Source: Gonium pectorale
Lineage: Eukaryota; Chlorophyta; Chlorophyceae; Chlamydomonadales; Volvocaceae
Direction of reading: 5' to 3'
NCBI GenBank assembly: GCA_001584585.1
Contig: LSYV01000010.1
Coordinates: 450,388-514,387, forward strand
Length of the DNA: 64,000 nucleotides
Shown: one piece after another, positions 1 through 25,218 of the stretch
How the letters are laid out: each line of letters opens with the position of its first letter
Position numbering within the stretch: position 1 is the first letter of the stretch
Notes under the pieces: generated by a model
Told to the model about the DNA's origin: nothing
The model's database searches: none
Seen by the model: only the letters and a program-made list of their open reading frames with translations
Made by a program: the position numbers and the translations under genes

Positions 1-651
1 GCGCTAACAAGCGGAGCAGGATGTGTTCAGGATATAAACGATGATTCATGGGGCATTACGTGACTGAGGGGCGATCTGCCATCGCACCGACAGTAACGGC
101 AGTGCGCAGGTGGCAGTGCGCAGGTGGGCGGTGAGAGCAAAACCGACGTTGCACACCACTGCGTACGTCGTCAGTGCAGACACACACACACACACACACA
201 TCCACCGACATCTGCAGTTCTGCACGCCACCGATCTTGCGGTGCACATACATACAGAGCGCCATACTGCGCCAGCAACTTGAATGAGCCAGCATTGTCGC
301 TTGCTACAAGGATGTGCAGGAGGGGTGTGCGCGATGGCATCAGCCCATCGCGCACGCGACACCCCAACAGCTGTTCAGCACACCCCTCCTGAAGCAACAT
401 ACGCGCACTCCATTCATGCTTGCAGTACAGGGCATCGAAAGGCTAGCATATGCACATGGCAGGATAGCTCGCACATACCGCACGCCCAGGATCACACTGC
501 GCAGGATTCTGTTCATCAAGGCCTAAGCACTTAGCAAACACGTATATCACGCCTGCGCCGGGCCCCACGCTATACACTGCGAGCAGCGTCGCGTGAGGCA
601 CACAGGTGGGCCGCGCGAGAGCCTTCCACGGTCCACCAACCACAGTCGCGC
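1..651. other. Gene-poor flank with a CA microsatellite
   Basis: This stretch lies beyond the stop codon of the minus-strand unknown gene and probably holds its 3' UTR. A (CA)n run sits near 179-200. Short open frames in both strands around 46-400 have no recognisable domain and overlap the microsatellite. I see no convincing gene here. Confidence 0.5.
179..200. repeat. (CA)n microsatellite
   Basis: About eleven perfect CA units are visible directly. Such dinucleotide runs are common in volvocine intergenic DNA. Confidence 0.95.
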
Positions 652-3600
652 CTACCGGGCCGGACCCGACTTCAAGGCCTTGGCTCGCGTCGCGGCCGCC
701 GTGTGGGCGCTGAGCGACATTGAGTTCTCCGCCGTGAGGCCCGAGGCGCGTGCGGTCCTAAACTCGGGACCCACGCTGAAGACCAGCGGCTGCGGTAGCC
801 CCGAGTGCTCCCGCGCCAAGCTGGCAGCCGCCGCCACCGATCCCAATCCCGCGGCGGAGGCGTTAGCCGCCAGGGAGGCTGTGTAGCTGGTGAGTGGGGA
901 CTCGCCGGTAGCAGATGTTCCGGCCGACGCAACGTTGACGGTGCCACCCGCGCCAGGCCCCGTGCGCACAACGACGCCACCAATGGACCGGGGCTGGTAC
1001 TGTGTGGGAAATGTCCTTGGCGGGACCACTGCCGTGGCGGACAGAGGAGACGCGGCCGGCATGGCTGAGCTCGACTCTGCACCTCCACGAGTGGCTGCTG
1101 CTGCAGCGGCGGCGACGAGGCCGGGTGAGAGAAGAGAGGGCTGGTTGCCGGTTGTCGGCCGCGCCGCCGTGAACGCCGAGGCGCCAGCCGAGCGCCTGCA
1201 ACAGGCATGGCCAGGGGTATGGGTTCATATCTTGTATGCGCCCGTCCTATGAGCAGCGACTCTCTGAACGACTCTCTGCACGGACACGCGGTTTCGTTTG
1301 CAGCCTGATTCTGTTGTTACACCCGGCCAGCCCTGACCGCAAGCTTGCAGCACCCTGGCCTTGGTTTATTAATGTTTTGCAACACAGTTCTTGTGAGGGT
1401 TCCATTAGCAACCGCGGGCGGACAGAGCACCCCAAGAAGTGGAACCAACCTGAAGGCCGCAAAGGACGGCAGCGCGACTTCCGCGTCATCTATGTTGCTC
1501 ACGGGGACCGGCTGGGGAGCGTACGGCGACGCGCTCGCGGGCACGGCCGTCACGTACGCTTCGCGACCAACGGCGTCGCCTGAGCCACTGGCGTACGGAT
1601 GTGGCGCGGAGGTCCCTGCGGGCTGCAACCTGCTGCTGCTGACCCCGGCGACGGTTCCCGGCGGCCGAATTGCCGTGAAGTCAAGGTCCGCGAATATGTT
1701 CCGCCGCGCGACCGGCTGTGACGTGGGTATCGTTACGGCCAGCTGCTGCTGCTGGGCAGGCAGCTGCACGCGAGCGCTGGGCAGGCCCGCACCAAGCCCG
1801 TCTGTGGCTGTCGTGTAGGTGGGCAGGATGGGCCCGGGCTCCTCAGGTGCCTGTCGCGGCTGCGAAGGCCGCGGATAGGAAGTTGGGGCTGGCGCGCTGC
1901 TAAGGAAGGTGTTGCCAGTCATGCCGCCCGCTGTGGGTCGCAATAGCTGCTGCATTTGCGCCTGCAAAGTGGACACCGTTGCGCGAGCGAATGGAGTAAG
2001 TTATCTGACATGGAAAGCCCTTTCTGCACTCGGCGCGAGCGCAACACGCCTGGCTCCCATGCTCCCATGTTCAAGCAACTGTACGCAACCAAGACTGGGC
2101 AGGACAGCACCCGCTTCTCGCCTGAAGCTGGGTCAGTAGAGCGCTTGCGTGCGTGGAGAAGGCGCCCAGCTCCTGGCGCAGCTTCGCGTTGTCTTGCTGG
2201 ACCTGCACACAGTTGAATACTTGCTTCCCAATACCTATACGGATGCGAACTCTCGCTCGCCGGGGCTTTGGCCAGGTCACGCCCACCTGCCGCAGCTCAG
2301 CCCGCAACTCCACAAGCTCCTCCGTCGCCACAGGGGCCCCGCGGGGCCCGCCCGCTGCAAGCGCATCCTCCAGAGCCCGTAGGCGCCTCTCCACGTCGGT
2401 CTAACATGGAAAAAGAAGGAAGAAACCACGAATTACGGGGCTTGACTGTTAACCGGAACGGGACGAGGGAGAAGCGCGAGCCTGAAGCGAGAAAGTCTCA
2501 TGCGGCACGCCGGAGCGCAGAGGACATAACAGCACCTGGCGCCGGTCCTAGTGCTGCCTGCTGCCGCACCGGTACCCATCCCCAAGTGGTCTGTCATATC
2601 TGTGAGTCCCTAAGAATTCAAGGAGCTCTCCATTTCGCCCAGCCTAGCCACCCACCGCAGCAGCGCCCATGGGCGACGTCGAGCTCTGGTGCATGGTCCA
2701 TGCAAACGGCGGTCCAGCTGCGCCGTCGTTAGAGCCATGGGCACGCGGGCCCCTGCCAAACAGCGCCGCCTCGAAAGCTGCTGCTACAGGGTCGGCTGAC
2801 CCGGACGCGCCCAGGCCGCTGCCGGGACTTCCCCCAGCCGCTTCGCTGCCCGCCCCTTCGGCCTCATGGTCACTGTCCTCGTCATAGGAGATGATGGTAG
2901 TCGCCTCAGCAGGGTTGTACCTACAGACCGTGGTGGACAGCTACGAAAGGCGCCGAGGAAACGACGGGGTGCAAGATTCTACTGGTGCGAGAGAGATTGC
3001 AGCTTACCTTGGCCGGAGCAAGACAGGTGTGGTGTTGATGTCCGCTCGCTGCAGGCCCGTGGTGTTGGTCAAGCCAGCCGCAGCTGCTGATGCCCCGGCG
3101 GAGACCTTCTCCGCTCTGATACCAGCGGCCTCCACCTTGTGACCAGCTGCTTCACGTGCAGAAGACTGCACCACCATTGGTTGTGCGCCGCCGGCGTACA
3201 CACGCGGCGCGTCCCCCTCAGCCTGCTGCGCGCCGCCCGCGCTCTGCTCCTGCGCCTGCTGTCCGGACGTCGTGGCCACCGATGAGGTGTTGTCCGTATC
3301 CGCTGCGCCTGGCGCATCAGCCTGGTGACCACCGCCGTTGGTGCTCTGGCTGGCATCTGCTTTGGCGGGAGGCTCTTGCCTAGGGGTCAGGCTGCCAGCC
3401 CGCGAGCCGACGCCTGCCATGGCCGGGGACTTCTTGAGCATTTGCAGTACGCTCCCATAGTTGATGGGCAGCGCACCGGCGGGTGGGCTACTGCGGGGCC
3501 TGTCTTGGTCGGACGGCTCCAAGTCCGGTTGGCTACCGCCGGGAGTGACGTTTTTTGCCCACGCTGCGATTTGGAGCAGGAGTGAGGGGCATGGCTATGG

Positions 3601-3869
3601 CTTCCAAACCGGGTAGTCAACAAAGAGACCTCTGCGCCCAGGCCCCCTCACCCTCCACGAAACTCCGCTTCACGTCCGTTGCCAGGGGCCTGTTTCTGGA
3701 GGTGCGTGCAGCCTTGCGCCGCTCCTGCAAGGGCACCCCGCCGCTCAACACCCAACCTCGATCCCTTTCCAGCGTGTGTGACAGGACAGCGCACCAGCTC
3801 CTCAGCCGTCAGCTTATACTTGTCCAAGTCCGAGGAAGTAGCCTGCATCAAGTTTGGACATGTTTTCAT
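652..3869 (-). CDS. Unknown coiled-coil protein, 7 exons, about 717 aa
   Basis: I do not recognise the family. Exons read on the minus strand: 3869-3788, 3563-3008, 2920-2656, 2400-2287, 2202-2122, 1961-1450 and 1195-652. All splice phases agree and the total of 2,154 nt is divisible by three. An alternative start is the ATG at 3848. The first 30 residues are hydrophilic (SDLDKYKLTAEELVRSWAK). Residues 28-300 are Ala/Gly/Ser-rich, with an acidic patch (SYDEDSDHEAEGAG) near 220. Residues about 302-375 form a coiled coil (VERRLRALEDAL; DNAKLRQELGAF) leading into Gln-rich sequence. The rest is Pro/Ala/Thr-rich low complexity ending KALKSGPAR. There is no signal peptide or membrane segment. The intron between 2122 and 1961 would start with GC. 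The gene is divergent to the hydrolase at 4271. The exon structure is well supported; the function is unknown. Confidence 0.72.
1962..2121 (-). other. Probable GC-AG intron
   Basis: Joining the coiled-coil exon (ending LLTQLQ) to the Gln-rich exon (starting AQMQQLL) in frame requires the donor CAG|GCGAGA. The nearby GT donors give the wrong phase, apart from a weak distant one. The acceptor is TTTGCAG. Confidence 0.5.
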
Positions 3870-4270
3870 ACGTGTTTCATCATCTTGAAACAGTAAACCT
3901 TACGTCCCAGGCTGGGCGGTGCGCATCCGAGAGTCGCCTCGCTGACCCGGGCCTGGTCTGGCCTCTTTGCAGGCTGCTGCTCCTCCTTGCATTCGACCTC
4001 ATCTAGGTGAAAGCTGCGGAAAGGCGACAAAGCTAGAGAGAAAGCCCCGACAGGTGAGCGACAGCTGGGGTTGCCCTAGTGCACGCCAGTGCTGGTAGGT
4101 TTCATGCGTTCCTAAGCACTTGACATTCTCTTAGATATGTTCAAGCCGTATACTTAAAAACCGTTGGTGCACAACGCCTGAATCCACGGACGCGGTTCTG
4201 CGGTCTCCCTGCGGTTGGAGGTACTTGCTGGGGTTGCTACAAAGGCATAACGGGGAAGGGTTATTCACGA
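3870..4270. promoter_or_regulatory. Divergent promoter region
   Basis: This 401-bp gap separates the start codons of the minus-strand unknown gene (3869) and the plus-strand alpha/beta hydrolase (4271). It must hold both 5' UTRs and core promoters. The sequence is less GC-rich than the coding DNA, for example the AT-rich piece near 4130-4160. No specific factor site can be assigned by eye. Confidence 0.5.
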
Positions 4271-7200
4271 ATGCAGCTTCTGAGGCAGCAACAAGGGGTG
4301 AGCCTCAGGGGCGGGAACGCGCAGCGCGCTTCTGTGCTACCAGCTGCGCTGAGATGTAGCTCTCGTCGCCAAGCGAGCACGCGCGTTCGCGCGGCTGACT
4401 CTGGCGTGAACCCTTTCTCCACATCAACCACAGCCACAGCCGCGCCTGCACCTGCATCTAGGCCGCCGGCAGCGGAGGCCGAGACGCAGTGGACATCGCA
4501 CAACTGGAAATGGCGGGGGCACACCATTCACTACAAAACGGCTGGATGTGGGGAACCTATCATCCTGGTCCACGGGTTCGGGCTGAGCTCGTTCCACTAC
4601 CGTCGTAATATCCCCGTACTGGCTCAGAAGTACAAGGTGGGTATCTCGCTCTGGGCTGCCGGTGCCGCTGGGACGGGGCATTGTGGGCCGGGTAGGGACA
4701 GGAGTACGCAGGGTGCGGGCAGGTCGGGGTGCCCCAACAGGCGGCCCTCCGTCTTCTGGCCATGAAAACCAAACCCACCGTTGGCTGCAGGTGTACGCCA
4801 TTGACCTCCTTGGGTTCGGGCGCTCCTCCAAGCCCATCCGGCAGTACAGGCAAGAGGCGCCGCATTGCCTGGCTTGATCTGCCTGAGGTCTCTACAGCCG
4901 GCTGCGACTGCCGACTTGTTGCTCGTGGGCCAGCCGCACCCTACGCAACATGCCACTTCAGACTTGCTATGGCCGCAGGCGCGGGGGCCATGCCAGCGCG
5001 ACCTCACCTCCCCAGCTGCACCTGCACTGTCGTTTACCCCACTGTTGCTGCCCCGTACTGCATCCGGCCGTACCGCGAGTTTCATGCGGTAGGAAGCCGC
5101 GTCGGGCCCCAAGCTCTTCTAGCGTCGCCGGGTGCTCATATGACCTGCTCTGCTGTGCGCCGCCCCCGTGACGCCTCCCGCTGCTCGCTCCCACCCTGTT
5201 GACATGTGCAGCATGGAGCTGTGGCGGGACCTGCTCCTGGACTTCATGGCGGAGTTCACGGAGGGCAAGCCCGCAGTGCTGGTGGGCAACTCCATCGGAG
5301 CCCTGGCGTGCCTCATGGTACGTCGGGGGCACACAGGGCTGGCCTTGGCCGAAGGGCCTGTGGCGCCATGGGGCGGGTGCCTGGCCAGATACCCGGCAGG
5401 GTTTGCGATCCGGCCGGGCGTTTAGTGACAGATTGGTCTGCCTGAGTTAGCAGATCAGAGCCCAGGGAAGCCAGGTACTGGCTCTGCACGGAGGCGCTCC
5501 ATGATTGCTCGTGCTGGCGGGACGCATGGGTTGCCAGAGGTGTTTGCCTCTCCCCATCATGTTGCTTATCGACACCAGAGGCCTGCCAACCTCGTGCCGT
5601 CTGCACCCCGCCTGTGAACTGTTCTACCGCCTACCTTTTCCCCTCCAAATCCCTCACGACAGGCCAACGCCGCCTCGCCTCGCGGCTCTGTCCGCGGCAC
5701 AGTGCTGCTCAACTCCGCTGGCGCCATGAACAATAAAGGAGTCATCGGGGACTGGCGCATTGTGGCGGTCTACCCGCTGCTGCTGTTCATCGACTTCCTG
5801 CTCAGCATCCCCGCGGTCAGCGCTGCGCTGTTCAACAACTTCAGGTGGGGCTTGCGGTGTCGGCCGGGCGGCTCTGTGCGAATCAGCAATGTTACAGAGT
5901 TCGCGCTCCGTGTTCCTCGCCGCCGCGCCTGGTAGTGCGGCGGCTCGCTTTGTGGTCCTTTCCGAATGCCGACTGAAGTTGTTGTTACATGTAACTTGTC
6001 AGCACACCGCATTGGTGGCTCGCGGCTCATGATTTTGATGAAGGCGGTAGCCGACTTCTGAGTGATGTATTAATTCCATACAAGAGAACACAGCGGCTCC
6101 TCTGTGCGCCGCTCGCGCCTGCGGCTCCGGGCGCCGCTCGGCACTGGCTAAATGAGCCGCGCAAGCGTGCGCGGGTCTCCTGTGTTGCCCTGAATACGTC
6201 ATCCCTTGCGGGCCCAAAGCAGTGATGCCACGCTACCTCGTCACCCCGACTGTTCGCAGGACCAAGGACAACATCCTGCAGGTGCTCAAGAACGGCGTGT
6301 ACAGCAACCCCGCTGCGGTGGACTCGGCGCTGGTGGACGAGATCTACGCGCCCAGCTGCGACCCGGGGGCGCGGGAGGTGTTCGTTAGCGTCATCACGGG
6401 TGAGCGTGCCTGGACGTTCTAGTATTGTTCCTTCAGGAATGCCGGCCGGAGCCTTGGACGATTGTTTCAAGCCCATCCACCTGCACGCAGCCGTTCCTAG
6501 AACATCGCGTTACTTGCTGACATTGCCCCACCCTCGCGCTGAGCGTCGCTGTCTTTTGGTCCCCACGTTGCCTTCCCACAGGCCCTCCCGGCCCCAAGCC
6601 CTGGTCGCTGATGCCGGACGTCCAGGGGCAGCTGCTGGTGCTGTGGGGCGACAAGGACACCCTCACTCCCGTTGACGGACCCGTGGGTCGCTACCTGCAG
6701 GCGCTGCAGGGCACGCGTCCGGGCACCACCTTCAAGATGCTGCAGGGTAAGGAAGGGATGGACATACCTGCACCCTTGGCTCCGCAGCGTTGCCTGGGCG
6801 CATTTCGCGCCACGATCCGCCCTCCATAATCGACACGCCATGGCGTCCTTCACTGCAGACGTGGGCCACTGCCTGCACGACGATAAGCCGGAGCTGGTGC
6901 ACGCGGAGCTGCTGCCCTGGCTGGAGCGGCTGATGGAGGGCCAGCCCAACTGCGAGGCGCCAGCTGCGGCTGTGGCTCAAGCTGCGGAGCCGGCTGTGGA
7001 GCCCGCCAAGGCCGCAGCGGCTGTGGTTGAGGAGGCCGCTGTGGCAGCGGCGGCAGTGGCGACCGTTGCGGTAGAGCAGCTGGTGGCGGCGGTCGTTGCC
7101 AGTGCGGAGCCGGCGGCCGAGGCAGTGGAGGAGCCGGCGGTCGAGGCAGTGGTGGAGCCGGCGGCCGAGGCAGTGGCGGAGCCGGCGGCCGAGGCAGTGG

Positions 7201-7580
7201 CGGAGCCGGCGGCCGTGGCAGTGGCGGAGCCGGCGGTCGAGGCAGTGGCGGAGCCGGCGGCCGTGGCAGTGGTGGAGCCGGCGGCTGAGGCAGTGGCGGA
7301 GCCGGCGGTGGCCGCGGAGGCGCCTGTAGCGGCATCCGTGGCGGCCGAGGCCGCTGCTGAGAAGCAGGCGAAGGCGCCCGTGGCGGCGGCGGTTGTGGAG
7401 GCTGCGGAGGCCCTCGCGGTGGAGACGGTTGTTGGCAACGATGAGCCGGTGGAGGCGCAGGCGGAGGCGCTGGTGGCGGAGGCCGAGAAGGCACCCGCGA
7501 AGGCGGCAGTCCTGCCCGCCGTTACGCAGGTAGTTGCAGCGGTGGCAGTGGAGGCTGCCGCAGCAGAGGCCCACGAGTGA
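4271..7580 (+). CDS. Alpha/beta hydrolase, predicted plastid, with Ala/Val/Glu repeat tail
   Basis: Serine hydrolase fold of 579 aa. Exons: 4271-4636, 4791-4849, 5212-5317, 5663-5844, 6260-6399, 6582-6746 and 6859-7580; phases agree and the total (1,740 nt) is divisible by three. The first about 65 residues are Arg/Ser/Ala-rich and lack acidic residues early, like a chloroplast transit peptide. The core shows the oxyanion motif LVHGFG (98-103), VYAIDLLGFGRSS, the nucleophile elbow GNSIG (Ser169), the acid in LWGDKD (Asp308) and the base in DVGHC (His343), so the triad is intact. This resembles the plant plastid group that includes pheophytinase and its relatives (family knowledge); the substrate is not known. 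Residues about 375-579 are an extra Ala/Val/Glu-rich tail, including eight 8-residue repeats, not expected in that family. Intron 2 appears to use a GC donor. Confidence 0.88.
4850..5211 (+). other. Probable GC-AG intron
   Basis: The conserved core of the hydrolase continues from RSSKPIRQY to MELWRDLLLDF only if the upstream exon ends in TACAG and the intron starts GCAAGA, a close match to the GC-AG donor consensus. Reading through instead reaches a TGA within a few codons. The acceptor is ATGTGCAG. Confidence 0.75.
7113..7304 (+). repeat. 24-bp coding tandem repeat, 8 units
   Basis: Eight head-to-tail units of 24 bp encode the octapeptide AAEAVAEP with variants (A/V at position 2, E/V at 3, A/V/E at 6). 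Units differ by one to three bases, so the array expanded recently. The unit length keeps the reading frame. It forms residues about 425-488 of the hydrolase tail. Confidence 0.93.
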
Positions 7581-7639
7581 GGCGGGCTGCAGTGGCCATC
7601 AATCTACAAGTGGCCCCAACATTGGGCAAAATTTTCCCG

Positions 7640-7644
7640 TGTAA
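7640..7644 (+). terminator. TGTAA poly(A) signal of the hydrolase gene
   Basis: TGTAA lies about 60 bp after the stop codon at 7580. It is the standard volvocine polyadenylation signal. A second TGTAA near 7799 is an alternative. Confidence 0.5.
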
Positions 7645-8901
7645 GCAAGGCACACATGGCCTGGATAATTGCTTGGTTGTAGATTGCATGTTTGTTTGCA
7701 AGATCCTCCGTTTTCAAGTAATTGTGTTTCGAGGACCGCGCGCAGGGAGCGGGGAGCTCTGGAGAGGAGTGCGTAAGTGATATATTGGTATGTACTGCTG
7801 TAAAAGCTGGAGGGAGAAAGCTACTGCGTACAGTACGGATCAGCGCGTGAGGGTTTCGGATGTGTAAACTTGCACGTGCACCGATTTTGACGTTGAACCC
7901 GGTTGCATCGCTCATCTGAATGCCCGCATTTTCGCTATAATTGAGATGTAGTGATATCGCGTCGATGCATCTTTGTGTGGTAGAGAGGGCGTTTTCGCAC
8001 GAGTACGGTATAGGATCCGCTGGCGGCATTAGGAGTTGATCAATTGGTTGCAGTGCCCTGACTGGTGGGCGTCGACCGGTGCCTATGGGCTTGCGTACAT
8101 CCGTACGCTGTCCGGATGTCACATGTAAGTGCTGGGGCTTGCCTCTCTTGCATCATCGATCACTATAATGCACGAGAACATACAGCCGTTCTGTCCCATA
8201 GAGCGAGGTGGAGACCACGACAGCTCACGAAAAGCGGCATAATGCCATGGCCGTGCAGCGAGGTTGTCGCTTTCATCAGCAGGGCCGTAGCAGCCGAAAG
8301 AAACGTACGGGTGATCTCCCGGCCAAAGTCACAGTGCTCCAAGCTATCTCCCGGGCCTTCCATGTGTGACGCATCAACCATACGGTGGCCATTAACCAGC
8401 ATTCCTGCAGCGCAAGTGGCATTGATCTGATGCCAAGAGCGGCCCATGCGCAGAGTCACACATCTGCAAGCCCAAGTTGAGTTCTAAACCGCAAGGCAGT
8501 ACACCTTGTACAGTGTTCGTGATGAATGGGTACTAACATGTACATGGCCCTACCTAGCGCGATCTCATCTCTGTCCTCTTGCTTCACGCTCTCTGGCCAC
8601 TCAAGTACGACAATGCGTTGATCGCCTGCGCCCACTCAGGCAAATTATAGGATCCTTAAGCTCAGCCGCAAAAGCGACGTAGCCCCCAGCGGCACTCGGA
8701 GCCTCGGACCGGGTTCACTAAAAAAGACCCGTCGTCCCTCTACCGTACCCACCCGCGCCCCTCCTCCTGCACCTCAGCACAAAGCTCTCGCCTAAAACCA
8801 GTTGGACCTGTCTCCTGCTGCGTGCAGTTCATGGACCAGGCGGCCCCGCGCCTACTGCTCTCCAGCTAAGCCGGCACCTGGCTCGCCGCCCCCATCTCAA
8901 G
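7645..8901. other. Intergenic region between convergent genes
   Basis: The region separates the 3' ends of the hydrolase and POLQ genes and probably contains POLQ 3' UTR. Base composition is less GC-rich than the genes. A minus-strand open frame at 8163-8459 (98 codons) has no recognisable motif. I see no supported gene. Confidence 0.5.
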
Positions 8902-24770
<15,869 letters not shown>

Positions 24771-25218
24771 AGCGCTCCGGGCCTGCTGTGAGCTGCGACT
24801 TCGGCTGTGCCTCCTGGACCTGCATTACGGGAGTTTGGAGGCCGGCGTTATAGACCATCATCGGCATTGCGAGGGGGCGCAGGACACCTACGTGTGCCTG
24901 CGCTCTCCCGTTCCAGCTTCCATGGGTGCAGCGTCCGACGCTCATGATTATCGCACCATGGGCCACCCGGGTGCAAGCAGGTGAAACAGGCAACAGGTGC
25001 GAGCAGCGAGCTCCTGTTAAGGTTAGCAAGAGTTGCAGCTTGCGCAGATACTGTAGGTAAATAAAATGGCATCTTCTACTTGCTTTTCAGGCGAAAGTCA
25101 GTTCCGCGTGCTATGCTCGTCAAGTTCCGCGTGCTGTGCCTTGTCTTGTCACCTTTGCAAAAATCCTTCTACATAGGAGACACACATCTATGCAGAGTAA
25201 CGAAGCACAGTACAGAAG
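24771..25218. promoter_or_regulatory. Divergent promoter region, POLQ and cysteine-synthase-like gene
   Basis: About 450 bp separate the first certain POLQ codons from the ATG at 25219. POLQ 5' UTR or a small first exon must lie here, because its large exon opens at a TAA near 24828 with an acceptor-like TGCAG just after it. No core element can be pinned down. Confidence 0.45.

Noticed and set aside
6732..7574. A 280-codon open frame on the minus strand opposite the hydrolase tail
   Set aside because: It is the antisense of the GCC/GAG repeat array, which lacks stop codons in nearly all frames; its Leu/Arg/His repeats have no independent support.
8163..8459. A 98-codon minus-strand frame in the intergenic region
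   Set aside because: Composition is not obviously random, but there is no motif, no partner exon and no good context; too weak to call.
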